From Cymodocea nodosa (taxonomy: Eukaryota; Streptophyta; Magnoliopsida; Alismatales; Cymodoceaceae): a stretch of 64,000 bases of DNA. Positions within the stretch are counted from its first letter, which is position 1. Every line of letters begins with the position of its first letter. Below are positions 46,812-58,084 of this stretch, piece by piece. The DNA lies in the NCBI GenBank assembly GCA_036874045.1, contig CM072345.1:12634501-12698500 (forward strand), given 5' to 3'. Below the pieces are notes generated by a model. The model had not been told where the DNA came from and did no database searches. It was given only the letters and a program-made list of their open reading frames with translations. The position numbers and the translations under genes were made by a program.

Positions 46812-49800
46812 TCAAGCCACTGGGATCTTTGGCTCACCAAGATTTACAAATGCCTCTGCACGAGCCATTCGAGCTGTTGCCGAATGCCATGATGCTAGAT
46901 GGCTCAGGAATGTGTGTACATATTTTTCCCTGTCATCCTGTTCATGTTCAAATCAAGGCATATTACGCAATCCTTCTTCAGCAGTAAACTTTTGCATGTC
47001 CACCGATCACAGACAATGTGTAGCTCATTTGATAAAACAAGGCACATATAACCTTAGATTTCTGCAGATGATAGGGAGGTTGCATACCTTGTAATCCAGA
47101 TAGTAAGCATGCTGCAAACACGTCAGTTGAATCAATAATCATCTTAAAGCCCACATCATGCAGTAATCAAAACACTAAAATTAATTATACCTCCCACATG
47201 TCCAAAGCGAGAATTGGCTGTAGATAAAAAATAATAATCGGTTTGGTAAGAAGTCAGTGTCAATAGGAAACTAACAGTCAATTGGGAGAATAATTCTGCA
47301 ATAAACTCACAATATCGTTCCACACCAAGGGGTTAACGGCGTTTGAAGTTCTCATCACGGTAAGCTTTTTTTCCTTCCTTTTCACTGATGGAAAGAACGT
47401 TAATAGTCAAATAGTGCATACATTGATGAAACCAGTGCATGAAAGAAAGGTTGCAAGTGTTATTTGTTTGGATACAGAAATTTCACTTGACGAAATGATT
47501 TGCAAAGAAATCTTCAGTCAACTTACGAACAAGCCAAACCCAGCCAGATCCAAACAGCGTCATGGCCTCGGCAACAAACTGCTCTTTGAACTTTGTAAAC
47601 GAACCAAAATCCTTCTCGATCTGCTGAAGCACTCCTCCCCAAGGCATTTTATCACCATCAGGTTGTAATGATTCCCAAAAGAAGTCATGGTTCCAAAGCT
47701 ATAGCATCTCGTCACCATCAATTCCATGGTAATCAGAAAATGTTTGAGATTTTTATAGAACGACATTTTTTATACTACTTCCTAAGTGTATAGGAAACTG
47801 ACCCATTTTACAACCTTGAAAAAACAAATTACACAAATAGCTAGTGAAATAAAACTTCTGAGTGAATAAATTTATATCATGTCTGTAGCTGTCAATGCAA
47901 ACTGGAAAATGTAAGGAGAATAGACCGTCAACGACCATTCACGGCACTTGCACAAACAACTGAAATTTATCTAAACTATATTCCACGTTCAAGCATTCAA
48001 GTTAAAGTTTGCAAGACATAAGTTATTTTAACATTCAGACAGACAATGTTGAGCAAATTAATCTCCATAGCATTATGAATTGATCTGTTTGAACAAAAGA
48101 CAACTGATTGTAAGAATAAAAAAAGGATCAGTAACAAGATCCTAAGCAGAGAAAAAGAAAACAATCTTCATGTAATAATTATCAATCAGATCTCCATACG
48201 CATAGTTAACACAAGCCGTGTGAAAAACTACAGCACAACTTAAGGTATCATTGAACATGGAATTTGTAGCCTAAAAGCAATGTAACCTACCACTGTTCCT
48301 CTATATTTCAAACAAAGACAACTTGATTTTTTAAGATATCTGATTCTTCTATATTTTACTTCTATCACCATTCATGTCAAGTTCAGGTTAAAGACAAGCT
48401 TTAATAAGATTTGCATGTGAAGAAATCAATTTCATGGAAATGCAGAGAAAGGAGTATGAATACCTGAGCAGCATTGTTAAATTCAGGAAACGGGTTCCCA
48501 TTGTTGAAGGATAATTTCACCAATTCCTCTAAAGTGTATCCATACAATGGACTATTAGAAAGCTGCTTATTTAAGCCATCAACATAATCTTTGTGGTGTT
48601 TTCCCCAGTGAACTTCTAGTGTTCTCTGGCTCATATATGGTTCCAAAGCATCCTAAAACTCATCAAAACATGGGCAGCACTTAACCAGACAAAAGAGTAG
48701 GTGACATCATATAACAGACAAACATCTCAGAAAGCAAAAATACATGTGAAGAACTAGCGAACGCCATAAGATGCTCTCCATGTCAGTAATCACATGGATA
48801 TCTAACATAGCATATTGAATTATGCATTCCACTGAGTTTGATAAAAAAATATCTAATATTGCACATAAGAAAGGTGATGAAATAGATAACTACATGTATT
48901 AATTCTACAAATATGTGAAACACAAAACTTTTCCTTACCAGTTTATATGGAGGGGTTGTCAGGCCATAGTATGCAAACACCCTTGAGGATTTTTTAAAAC
49001 GCTGTAACTTAATGCTGCACTTGCAAAAATGAACAGAATAAGAAACTGAGAATATGGTAGTTAACTATTAAGAATTTCAAAATTAAAAATTCCTGACTAT
49101 AACATTTAAAATTTTATCTATACTTCAGATTAGAAGCAAAACACAAAGAGTATTTTGAAAATTTTAACTCTATAGGGGGTGGGAAGGGGGGCTGTGCCAC
49201 TAGGTAAAGATAGGAAACCTTGGAAAAAGAAACATTAGTAAAAAGTTTCCCAAGGTAGGAGTTGTTTGTGCATTATGAAAATCTTGGGAAAAGATTTCCC
49301 AATATTTCTCAACATTCACGAAATCATTATCCAGCCTTTTGGACGCCATCCCTTTGTAACCTTGGGTAAAATCGAACCTTCAACCTTGATGCCTCGATCC
49401 CTTAACAGAAGTCGAAGAACATTCATCTTCTCACCTCCCTGATCCTTTCGACACATCACCTAAAGTCACCATTGTTGCTTGAAGTCGAAGATCAACTGAA
49501 GTCTTCCATCGCCTCCCCAATCTTTCTATCACATCACCTAAAGTCACCATTATCACCTGAAGGTTGCTACTCTCGCCCAAAGCCATTGTTATTGCCCAAA
49601 GGTTGCCACTATCACCCAAAGTCGAAGACCAGTCAAAGCCTTCCATCTACTCCTCAATGAATCCAAACACCGATATCGCTAGCAACCTGAGATCTGCAAG
49701 CAAAACGAGCAAGACAAAGACACCTTGAACTCTAGTAGTGGCTTTTGGTTGGTCGAAACCTAGGTTTCTATTAGAGAAGATGAAGAAGATGGAAGAGAAG

Positions 49801-52013
49801 AAAAAAAATAAAGAAAAGAAAATAAATAAAAAAAGAAAAGAAATAAGTGAACAGTAGAGATGAAATAAAATAAATAATTAATTAAAAAAAGAGAAAAGTA
49901 GATGAATGTAAATAAAAAGTGAAAGATGAAATGAATAAGATAAATAAGTGAAACGAATAAAATAAAATGGATAGAATAAATAAATAAATAATATATATTA
50001 TAAAGAAAAAATGAAAATGAAAGTATATAAAATAACAAATAATAATAATAATAATTTTACTATTTATTATTTAAAATTTTAAAAATTATTAAATAATGTA
50101 TTTCCCATCATTTCCTTTTATGCATAAACACCTCAAAATTCCTATCATTTCTCGTCATTTCCCAATGTACATAAATGCTCAAACTTTCCTATCATCTCCT
50201 GTTATTTCCCAAGTTTTCCATTTTCCAATATTTCCAACATTCCTATCATTTTCTTTTCTAACAAGAATTGTACACAAACACCCCTTATAAGAGACTGCTT
50301 AGACATAGGTCTCCTTCATGTTTTAGTTTTGTTCATACCCTACTTTGAATCTAGTGGTTGTTTTGTTTTGAGCTCCTACAATCTTGATAGGTCTTCTTTA
50401 ACTTTTATTATTATTAAACGTTTGGTTTTTAATAAGATTTATTCTTACTGCTAAAGAGTCTATATCATTTATAGTATATCCTGCTTTGACTGTGAATATT
50501 AATAATTTTTAGTGAGCATGAAGAGTTACTAAATTAGCAACACATGCATATTAACTTTCAGAACCAAGTAATTTCTTTCAAAAATTACAACAAAGGAATT
50601 TGTCAACTGTGGAGTGCTTGCAGCCTTGCACTGCAATTTCATTGTATCATTTAGCTTAACTATTTCTTACATGTGTATATTTGTTTCTCCTCTTCTTTTT
50701 AATCCTCAACATCCTATGACTAGACGTACTTTCTACCAATTATACATATGTAAGTTGTTTTTACATTTTTTATGAATATTTATATTTATAATTGGACTAA
50801 AACTCTTCATCCTCTCAATTAAAAAGTAATCATGGAACTGTAACGACTAATGCTACAAAAATATAATGCTAGTAAAGAAATTGCATTGACAGCTACGGTT
50901 GACCAATAACATATTGAGAAGCAGCATTGGAGTCTAACAGTAAAGCAAGTATGAGTGCTACTTCCGTTATGAACCTAAGCTACATTTGGAATTACATTTA
51001 TACCACAGCTTTTACAAAAAAAATGCTTTCCTTCAAAGTGTGTTTCCACATTATCAAAAAAAAGCGTGTTTCCAAATACACCCAATGGTTTCAGCTTCTT
51101 TGAGAATGCAGCTTCTATGTTTCAATTCAATTCAATGCATCTCCAAAAAACTGTTAGGAGTCAACTTTTGAAAATGCTCTGAAAACATTATAGTGTTTCC
51201 ACATTACCAAAAAAAGTTATGTTTCCAAATGCACGCAATGATTTTAGCTTTTTTGAGAATGCAACTTCCACGTTTCAATTCAAAACCAATGTTTTCTTCA
51301 AAGAGTTGATAGAAGTCAACTTTTGGCAATGTTATGAAAACGTTGTCCTACATTCTGAAGAATGCCCGCATAGTTTTTTATATTCACAGAAAACCACAAA
51401 AACTGTAAACAATGCTACTTTTCAATAAGCTAACCTTTCCAAAAGGCTATAATTCAAAACGCAGTCTAATTAGACAACAGTTGATTGAACAAAGTCAAAC
51501 AAATTTTTCGTATCATTCTATTGGATGAAATTCACCCAAATCGAAGGACGTAGGTTGTGTATATGCACACACATTTAAACCCTAAAACTTTCTAGAAGCA
51601 ACAAACCAACCAGGCATATCAATGAGATTGAGCAACGACTCACACATTCCCGACTGCTATCAAAAAATCTAAAGCCATGGGCCGTCTTGTGTAAATTAAC
51701 AGATTTTCTACCTCCCCTACAATGAATATAACAAAAGTCCTTAACCATAGACCATAAACCACAACCATGCTGGAGAACCGCAATCTGCCATCATACACAA
51801 ATCACGCATAAAGAACGACATACCCAAACAAGACCATAAAACCCAACATAAAACGGAAGCAAACCAGGATTGTAATGTAACGATTTTCTAACAACAAACC
51901 AAAGGAAAAAAAAGATTAAAAAAATGGTATGAAAGTGGAAGCAAGACGAGCCTGGGCGTCGTTCGTCCGAGCTGACGGATGCTCACCGGCGGCGGTTGCA
52001 ACTGCAGCAACAT
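46812..52013 (-). CDS. FSD3: Plastid Fe superoxide dismutase (FSD3-like), eight exons
   Basis: Converts superoxide to H2O2 and O2; FSD3 relatives act in plastid nucleoids with the plastid RNA polymerase. Exons: 52013-51987, 49019-48939, 48652-48464, 47698-47527, 47384-47311, 47217-47191, 47111-47088, 46937-46812. They total 720 bases, or 239 residues, all in phase. The four metal ligands are visible: His in [10 protein letters not shown], His in NHDFFW, and Asp and His in LDMWEHAYYLDY, with FGSGWVWLV and SNAVNPLVW also as in Fe-SODs. The C terminus [15 protein letters not shown] is diagnostic of FSD3. The N terminus is short: a 9-residue first exon plus a basic stretch (QRFKKSSR) before [12 protein letters not shown], so the start is the least certain part. 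Exons 6 and 7 are only 27 and 24 bases. Confidence 0.92.
49255..50290 (-). mobile_element. Non-autonomous inverted-end transposon, copy A (in Fe-SOD intron 1)
   Basis: The two ends are imperfect inverted copies: GTTGTTTGTGCATTATG at the left and, on the other strand from the right, GGTGTTTGTGTACAATTC. Both lead into GGGAAA/GGAAATATT-rich sequence. The AT-rich subterminal part (50.04-50.15 kb) closely matches copy B at 53.22-53.29 kb in the opposite orientation. The interior (49.38-49.76 kb) is GC-richer and repeats ATCACCTAAAGTCACCATT, with no recognised gene. The structure resembles a Mutator-like, Pack-type element, but the superfamily is inferred. Confidence 0.5.
50985..51300. repeat. Diverged direct repeat in Fe-SOD intron 1
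   Basis: The block around 51035-51125 (GTGTTTCCACATTA, then TTTCAATTCAA) recurs around 51193-51290 with substitutions, about 155-160 bases later. Confidence 0.5.
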
Positions 52014-52248
52014 GCGGCCGTTAGCGATCGAAGGAATCGTATGAAGTACGGAAGGTGGAGTGAGGGTTGGGAAAGACCAGACAAGAGTTGGACGGGCAAG
52101 AGTCCGGAATCTTTCGGATAAAAGAGTCCTGGACCGTTGGATTTGTTACTGGATCAGGCAGTCGTGTGGGCTTAACGAGATGGGCCGAAACGTCGACAAT
52201 TTCTAAATTCTAAGTTTGTGCGGGTTCCCGTATTCCCGTGATTTTGGT

Positions 52249-52260
52249 GTACTCTTGTAC
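52249..52260. promoter_or_regulatory. Paired GTAC motifs upstream of the Fe-SOD gene
   Basis: GTAC occurs at 52249-52252 and 52257-52260, about 240 bases before the start codon. GTAC is the core bound by the copper-response factor SPL7, which controls Fe- and Cu/Zn-SOD expression in Arabidopsis. The motif is short and may be coincidental. Confidence 0.2.
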
Positions 52261-52475
52261 GTGAAATTAGATATCTTTGTGTGAAATATTTTTATCTCAA
52301 AATTAACTAACAATAAATGAAAAATTTATTCCCAAAAATATAGTATTATTTTTGTCTTTATCTTGCGTGCCGATCGACACGCTCTTTTACCAGAAACCAA
52401 GCGAGGACGCAACCTTTTTTTGCCTCGGCGCAAGTGCGGGCTTCTTTTCCTTGGAGCTTGAAAAAAAAAAAACAA

Positions 52476-52551
52476 TGGCCGCCGTCGCTTCTTCGTCTTC
52501 TCCTGCTCCTCTTTATTTAATATCAGAAAATTCTGAAAAAGAAGAATTCTA
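52476..52551 (+). CDS. Short ORF, divergent from the Fe-SOD gene
   Basis: ACAATGGCC gives a strong plant start context, followed by 25 codons (MAAVASSSSPAPLYLI...) to a TAG at 52549-52551. The Ala/Ser-rich start resembles a transit peptide or the beginning of a first exon, but no continuation was recognised. It may be a truncated gene start. Confidence 0.18.
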
Positions 52552-52629
52552 GAACCACAAACATTGTTGGTACGGAATTTTCAAAAGTCGGCTAGCAGAA
52601 GTAAGATGGATTGACATGGACCATGGGAA

Positions 52630-52980
52630 GGGAAGCAACCGTGATCGTGCGGTGCTTCAACGTTCGCAAAGGTCCTCCCGTCTGGCGGCCGGAGCCCGTG
52701 CTTCAACGTCCGGTACAACTTTGCTTCTTCGGTTAATGTTCAAGACGACGACGACGGCGGCGGCGGCGGCTCTGGCGTCCTGCACGTGTGCGCTGTGGTG
52801 GAGAGCACATCCACTACCGCCCTTCAATGCATGGCAGCCACAAGCAAGCCGCCAGCGACGGAGTGTTCAAATTTTACAAGCACAACAAGTAACCAGTGTC
52901 TTTCACTTCACCACCGTTTTTACTTTTTACTCAAATTAAGTAATGTCGTATTCCTTGAATCTTTTACGATGTTTTGATAA
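52630..52980 (+). other. GC-rich, exon-like block, unassigned
   Basis: TGCTTCAACGTYCG occurs twice, 46 bases apart, followed by a GAC/GGC run (52743-52770) and a frame open to a TGA near 52977. Frames are interrupted between the two copies, which suggests a damaged gene fragment. No family recognised. Confidence 0.2.
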
Positions 52981-53087
52981 TATTAGTTATAGCCATGCAT
53001 GCATTATTCTTAACTTCAAGGTTGTAGTCCAAAATTTTAGATTTTTGAATCATGACTAAGTTTAGTTAATCGCTCTTCGTCTTAGAG

Positions 53088-54100
53088 TTCGTCTGTGTAC
53101 GTTCTTTGTTTGAGAGATGAAACAACAAAAGATACTTGAAATTACGAGAAATGAAAATAGCAAGACATGATAATAATAAAAATATTATTTGTATACTTAT
53201 GATAAATGACAGTAAATGATAAGAATTTTGAGATGCTTATCTAATTATAAGAAATAACAAGAAATATATTATTTAATAATTTTTTAAATAATAAATTAAC
53301 AAAAATTGTTATTAACTTGAAAAGTGATATTTTAAATAATATAATATGTATTAAAAATTTATTAATACAGATTTTCATTTATTTATTTTCATTTTCATCA
53401 TTTCTTAATTTTCTCGTCTCTTTTTTTATTCATTTTATTCGTTTTCATGCCTTTTTTTGTTAATTAATTAATTATTTTATTTCATCTCCGTCGTTCACTT
53501 CCTTCTTTTCCTTTTATATTTTCTTTTCTTTCTTTTTTTCCTTCTCCATCTTCCTATCTTCTCCGACAGAAACCTTATCGACCGAACGAGAGCCACAGCT
53601 GTCTACCGCTGTTGATCAGAGGTAATCGGAAATCGAGAGTCCAAGGGGTTTTGGAGATGACGGCGATGGAAAGTCCAGCGATCGCTCAAGATGTGTTGGA
53701 AATTTGATAGCTCGAACGATCGCACAATGGGTGGGAGAGGATGGAGGCGTTTGCGCAGGTTTCAGTTGGCCTCAGGGACGAAAGCAGGGGATCATGCGTA
53801 AACCCTAGGGGATTGACTGAAGCTCGGCGACAAACGCTGCAGAGAATGTGCAGAGGATAGGCGCGAAGCTTGGCAGGTCGACGGAAGATGCGTAGACAAA
53901 GAAGAAACACGCAGAGCGGACGATCGGGCGATGGCGATCGAACGCGAGGATGGAATGGGAGAAGCAAGGGGCTGACGAACACACAAGGGTCGGAGGGGAG
54001 AGGTCGAAGATGAGTTTACGAAGAATTTTTATACGGGGGTAGCGGGGGGGGGGGGGGGAAATGATTTCCCCCTATCTCTATCATACACAAACGGGAGTTT
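53088..54100 (+). mobile_element. Non-autonomous inverted-end transposon, copy B
   Basis: Same family and nearly the same length as copy A, in opposite orientation. The left end is GTCTGTGTACGTTCTTTG; the right end, on the other strand, is CCGTTTGTGTATGATAG. The subterminal stretch 53218-53285 (GATAAGAATTTTGAGATGC...) aligns with the complement of 50082-50147 in copy A. The interior (53.57-54.03 kb) is GC-richer, has minus-strand open frames with no recognised domain, and ends with a G run (54044-54058). It lies about 1.1 kb upstream of the Fe-SOD start. Confidence 0.5.
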
Positions 54101-55920
54101 AAAGGATTTCCTCCCTACTTATGTGCACAAATTCTTCCTTACTAATGTCATTATGTAATGTAATCGTTACGTTACGATGACTTGTTATCAAATGTAAATT
54201 AATTATAATACAATTAAACCAAAATAGGACCTTAATACGATATAATTAAATTACATAAACCAAGTATTGTAATTTAATTAAAAAATGTAATACACTTGTA
54301 TCACATTGCATTATAATTTTTTGGATGATAACGTAAATACATTACATTTTGGTTTCGATCGATCAAACAAAACCTTATATATATATATACATATAAGTAG
54401 CAGAAATTGGGTAGTTTAATTCTTCAAGATTTAAATCTGGGTCAATACAAATGATTTTTTCTTACGAATCATTAATGACAGCAAAGAAAAAAAAAAAATA
54501 TTGGCCATTGAATAAACCAATGTATAAGATCTTGCCGGCAGCCATTTAAAGATGAGAATCGCGCTGACTCCATAACTGTAAATTAAGATGTTCTTCATGA
54601 TCGATAAATGGATTCTTTTTATATACATATTTTTAGCACGGTCCAACCACCAACAGCCTGGTTCCATCGAATTTGCATGTTTTTTCTTCTTCAGTCGAAT
54701 TTTTTACAATTTACAATTAATTATGTCGACCGTATTTTCTATTTCTCGAAACGTTACATTTATTGTTGATTTTCGGTTATTTATATCTATCAGGACCTTT
54801 GTAAAAAAAGAAGAAGACACACGCTCGGTCTTCGCAAACGTACAATTTTCTTTTTCCTTTTGTAATATTTGTTTCGCTAATTTTTTTAGAATTGTTACAT
54901 AGAAAATATAAATTACAATCACGTGGTAAAAATACAAAACTTCTGTTACAACACAATCCTCCCTAATCACTCTTATAATAAGAAATTCTGTTAAAAAAGA
55001 TAAGAATCAAAAAGTTTAAAAGTAAAATTTAAAAATATCTGTGACATTGATAGAAATCTAAGAAAATTATATGATTCTTGAAATTTTAATATTATATATT
55101 AAATAATATTATAAAATTATAAAATAAAATAATAATATTAATTAAATAAAAATAATATTTGTGATTTTAATATCATAAAATTAAATTAAATAATATTACT
55201 AATAATAAAATAATTAATATTTTATTAATAATAAAGTATATACCTAGTAATTTTAATTAAAAAAATAATATATTATACAAAGTATATTACAAAGTAATAA
55301 TTAAAATAATATAATACTTTAATAAAATAAAATAATATATTATACTTTAATTATATTAACAATATATATTTTAATTATAATTAATTTTAAATAATAAAAT
55401 AATTAATTAAACAAAGATAATTTTTATACTACTTTCATAACTTTCAAATGAAAATAAGTCTAAACCTTTCATCTAAAAATTTAAAATCTCAAATATTTTA
55501 TATACAGTTACCCCGTATCCTAATTTTTTTTTTTAACTTTTTAATTCCTAAGTTACACAAACAATACCTTCACAAGTTCAAATTCCACAAAATCAACCAA
55601 TGGAACACATGTACATGAAGGGTAGACACTCGTCACCATTAAATAAAAGCTTGAAGGTCATAGCCGCTCAAGAGTAGTCGTGGATCAAAGACTTCGCGGA
55701 ATGGGCCGTCGCGAAGGAGAAAGTAAAGCGAGCGCGGGTCGTCTGCCAATTAACTAACATCTCGCCGATATTATATTAGAAAAAAAACATAAATATGTTA
55801 TTCATTCATATGCATCGCTTCTTCTTTTTTTACAGATTAAAATTCATTCATAAAGCTATCTCAAGTTTACAAGTTGTTCGTCGAATCTCGGAATAAAATT
55901 AAAATAGTGTAGAAAAGAAC
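54101..55920. other. Very AT-rich intergenic DNA
   Basis: Dominated by ATTAAATAATA-type sequence, especially 55.0-55.45 kb. No gene seen. Confidence 0.6.
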
Positions 55921-55982
55921 ATGTAATTAAAAAAAAAAAAAAAAAAATAGGCGTAATTTCTGGATTTCGATCGATCCAGCTG

Positions 55983-57887
55983 TCACAGGCGAGAGATGGC
56001 AAGTACGTGTTCTTGCGGATGGTCCAAATTCAGTTTGCTCCTGGTCTTGGTCGCCGGAGAATGATTGACTGTGGTCTTGCGTGGCTTGCCATGCGATCCG
56101 GATAGAGTAGCGGTCGCCTTCTCGCCTCCGACGTCGAAGCCCTTGGCCATCTCCCTCAGCTGGAACTTGAGGATCTTCCCGGTGGAAGTCTTGGGCAAGC
56201 CTTCCATGAACACGACCTTCTTTGGCACCATGAACCCTGGGAGTTTGCTCCGGCAATGCCCCACCACGTCTTCGGCCGACGTCTTGTCCTTCTTCCCATC
56301 CCCACCTTCTTCCTTTCTCACCGTCACAAAGGCGCAGGGTGACTCCCCCCAGTAGGAGTGGGGCATTGCCACCACAGCTGCCTCTATGACCATGGGATGC
56401 GAGTAGAGGACGTTCTCCACCTCCACGCTGCTGATGTTCTCGCCTCCCGATATGATCACGTCCTTCGACCTGTCCTTGATCTCCACGTACCCGTCGGCGT
56501 GGACGATCCCTACGTCGCCGGTGAGGAACCACCCGTCCTTGAAGGCTTTCGCCGTGTCCGCCTCGTTCTTGTAGTATCCCTTCATGATGCTGCTCCCTCG
56601 GAGAACGATCTCCCCCATCGTCTTCCCGTCGCGTGGGACGGAAAGCATCGTCTGGGGATCCTTGACATCGGCATCGGCCAGCGTCAGCACGCTCACGCCT
56701 TGGCGCTGCTTCAGGTTGGATTGGTCCCGGAGCGGCAGGTTGTTCCACTCTGGCTGCCACTCGCACACCATGGCCGGTCCAGTCGCTTCGGTGAGGCCGT
56801 AGGCGTGCATCACGTGGAAACCGTGTTTACGGATCCTTTCGAGCAGTGCGGCTGGTGGCGGCGCGCCCCCGGTGAGGACGTGAACGGGCGCGGTCACTGG
56901 GCGGCGTTCCTCGGGTTTGGCTTCGAGGAGGATGTTGAATACTATGGGGGCGCAGCACATGTGTGTGACCTGGTGGTTGTAAATGGCTTCGTACATCTCG
57001 GCGGCGCAGGTGTTGCGGATGCACACGTTGGTGCCACCTCTGGCAGCCATCCCCCACGTGAAGGTCCAGCCATTACAGTGGAACATGGGAAGAGACCACA
57101 AGTACACCGGGAAGCCGCCGACCCCCCACTGGAGGAGGAGGCTCATGGTGCTCAAGTACGCCCCGCGGTGGCTGTAGACCACACCCTTGGGGGCGGACGT
57201 CGTGCCAGAGGTGTAGTTCAGCGCGATCGGATCCCACTCGTCCTCCACCACGTGGGTCGGGTGCTTCGGATTGCCAGCGGCTATCAACTTCTCGTACTCC
57301 AGCTCCCCGAGACGTATGCCGGTCGGGGTATCGACATCGTCGATGACGATGACCAACGGCAATGGTGCACCGGCGTCCATGAGTGGGCGGAGGGCGTCGA
57401 CGGCAAGTCGGACGTATTGGTAGTCCACGAACAAGGCCTTGGCTTCGGAATGCTTCAGTATCAAGGCCACGTTGCTGGCGTCGAGGCGGCTGTTGATGGT
57501 GTTGAGCACAGCGCCGGCCATCGGGACCGCGAAGTGCATCTCGTACATTGCAGGAATGTTCGGAGCCAGAACCGACACCTGTGAGTACATACGGGCACAT
57601 ACATGAGCTAATAAATATTATAACAAATAATCAAGCATTAATCACACACAAAAAACTTGAGAGCAATATATGTATTTATAGAAACTTACGACATCGTTCT
57701 TGGAGATGTTGAGGCTACGAAGGGAAGAGGCGAGGCGGCGGCACCGTTCGTAAGTCTGACTCCAAGTGAACTGGGTGTTTCGGTAGACGACGGAGGGGCG
57801 AGTGGCGTAAACGGCGGCGGCCCTCTCCAAGAAGGTTACGGGGGAAAGGGGAACGTAGTTGGCTCCGCACTTGGGTAGTTTGTCCAT
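55983..57887 (-). CDS. Acyl-activating enzyme (acyl-CoA ligase), peroxisomal, two exons
   Basis: ATP-dependent ligase that adenylates a short- or medium-chain carboxylic acid and transfers it to CoA. Exons 57887-57690 and 57578-55983 encode 66 plus 531 residues (597 aa), joined NDV-VSVLAPN. Visible motifs are the AMP-binding P-loop YTSGTTSAPKG (about 188-198), HAYGLTEATGP (about 324), GWFLTGDVG (about 415), the hinge region IKDRSKDVIISGGENISS (about 433-450) and the catalytic-lysine motif LPKTSTGK (about 527-534). It resembles plant AAE11/12-like and hop CCL enzymes more than 4-coumarate ligases. Its substrate is not known; butyrate- or branched-chain-type acids are the family's usual ones. 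The C terminus is SRL, a type 1 peroxisomal signal, with a second RSKL 15 residues earlier. It is markedly GC-rich and about 40 residues longer than typical members. Confidence 0.92.
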
Positions 57888-58077
57888 GGCCGAGGACCAG
57901 AGCTCAACCGCGCGCAGAAGCCAGACGATCGAGGAGAGATCGATTGTGGTCTGGGGGAGAAGATCGAGGAGCTAGAAACCAGCAGAGAGGAAGAGGGGGG
58001 AGATCGGTCGAGAAGAGAGGAATGAGGTGGAGGAGATCGAAGGTAAGTTGCAGACGAAGGGTTGGGTGTGGTGACGC

Positions 58078-58084
58078 TTATATA
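58078..58084 (-). promoter_or_regulatory. TATA box of the acyl-activating enzyme gene
   Basis: TATATAAG on the minus strand, 191 bases ahead of the start codon, in GC-rich DNA where such a motif stands out. It implies a leader of about 160 bases. Confidence 0.6.

Larger units (their letters stand above)
49020..51986 (-). other. Fe-SOD intron 1 (about 3 kb) carrying a transposon
   Basis: Starts GTGAGC after the 27-base first exon and ends with the acceptor TTGCAAG before 49019; the next CAG would bring a stop into frame. Contains the roughly 1-kb element at 49.26-50.29 kb and, at about 50.99-51.30 kb, two similar blocks with TTTCCAAATRCACSCAATG. Confidence 0.7.

Noticed and set aside
55927..56766. 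279-codon minus-strand ORF in another frame of the same exon
   Set aside because: Arg/Gly/His-rich product of frame-shifted reading of the ligase; the ligase frame carries all family motifs.
56358..57584. 408-codon forward ORF antisense to the acyl-CoA ligase
   Set aside because: It mirrors the GC-rich coding exon on the other strand, has no recognisable domain and crosses no splice structure of its own.
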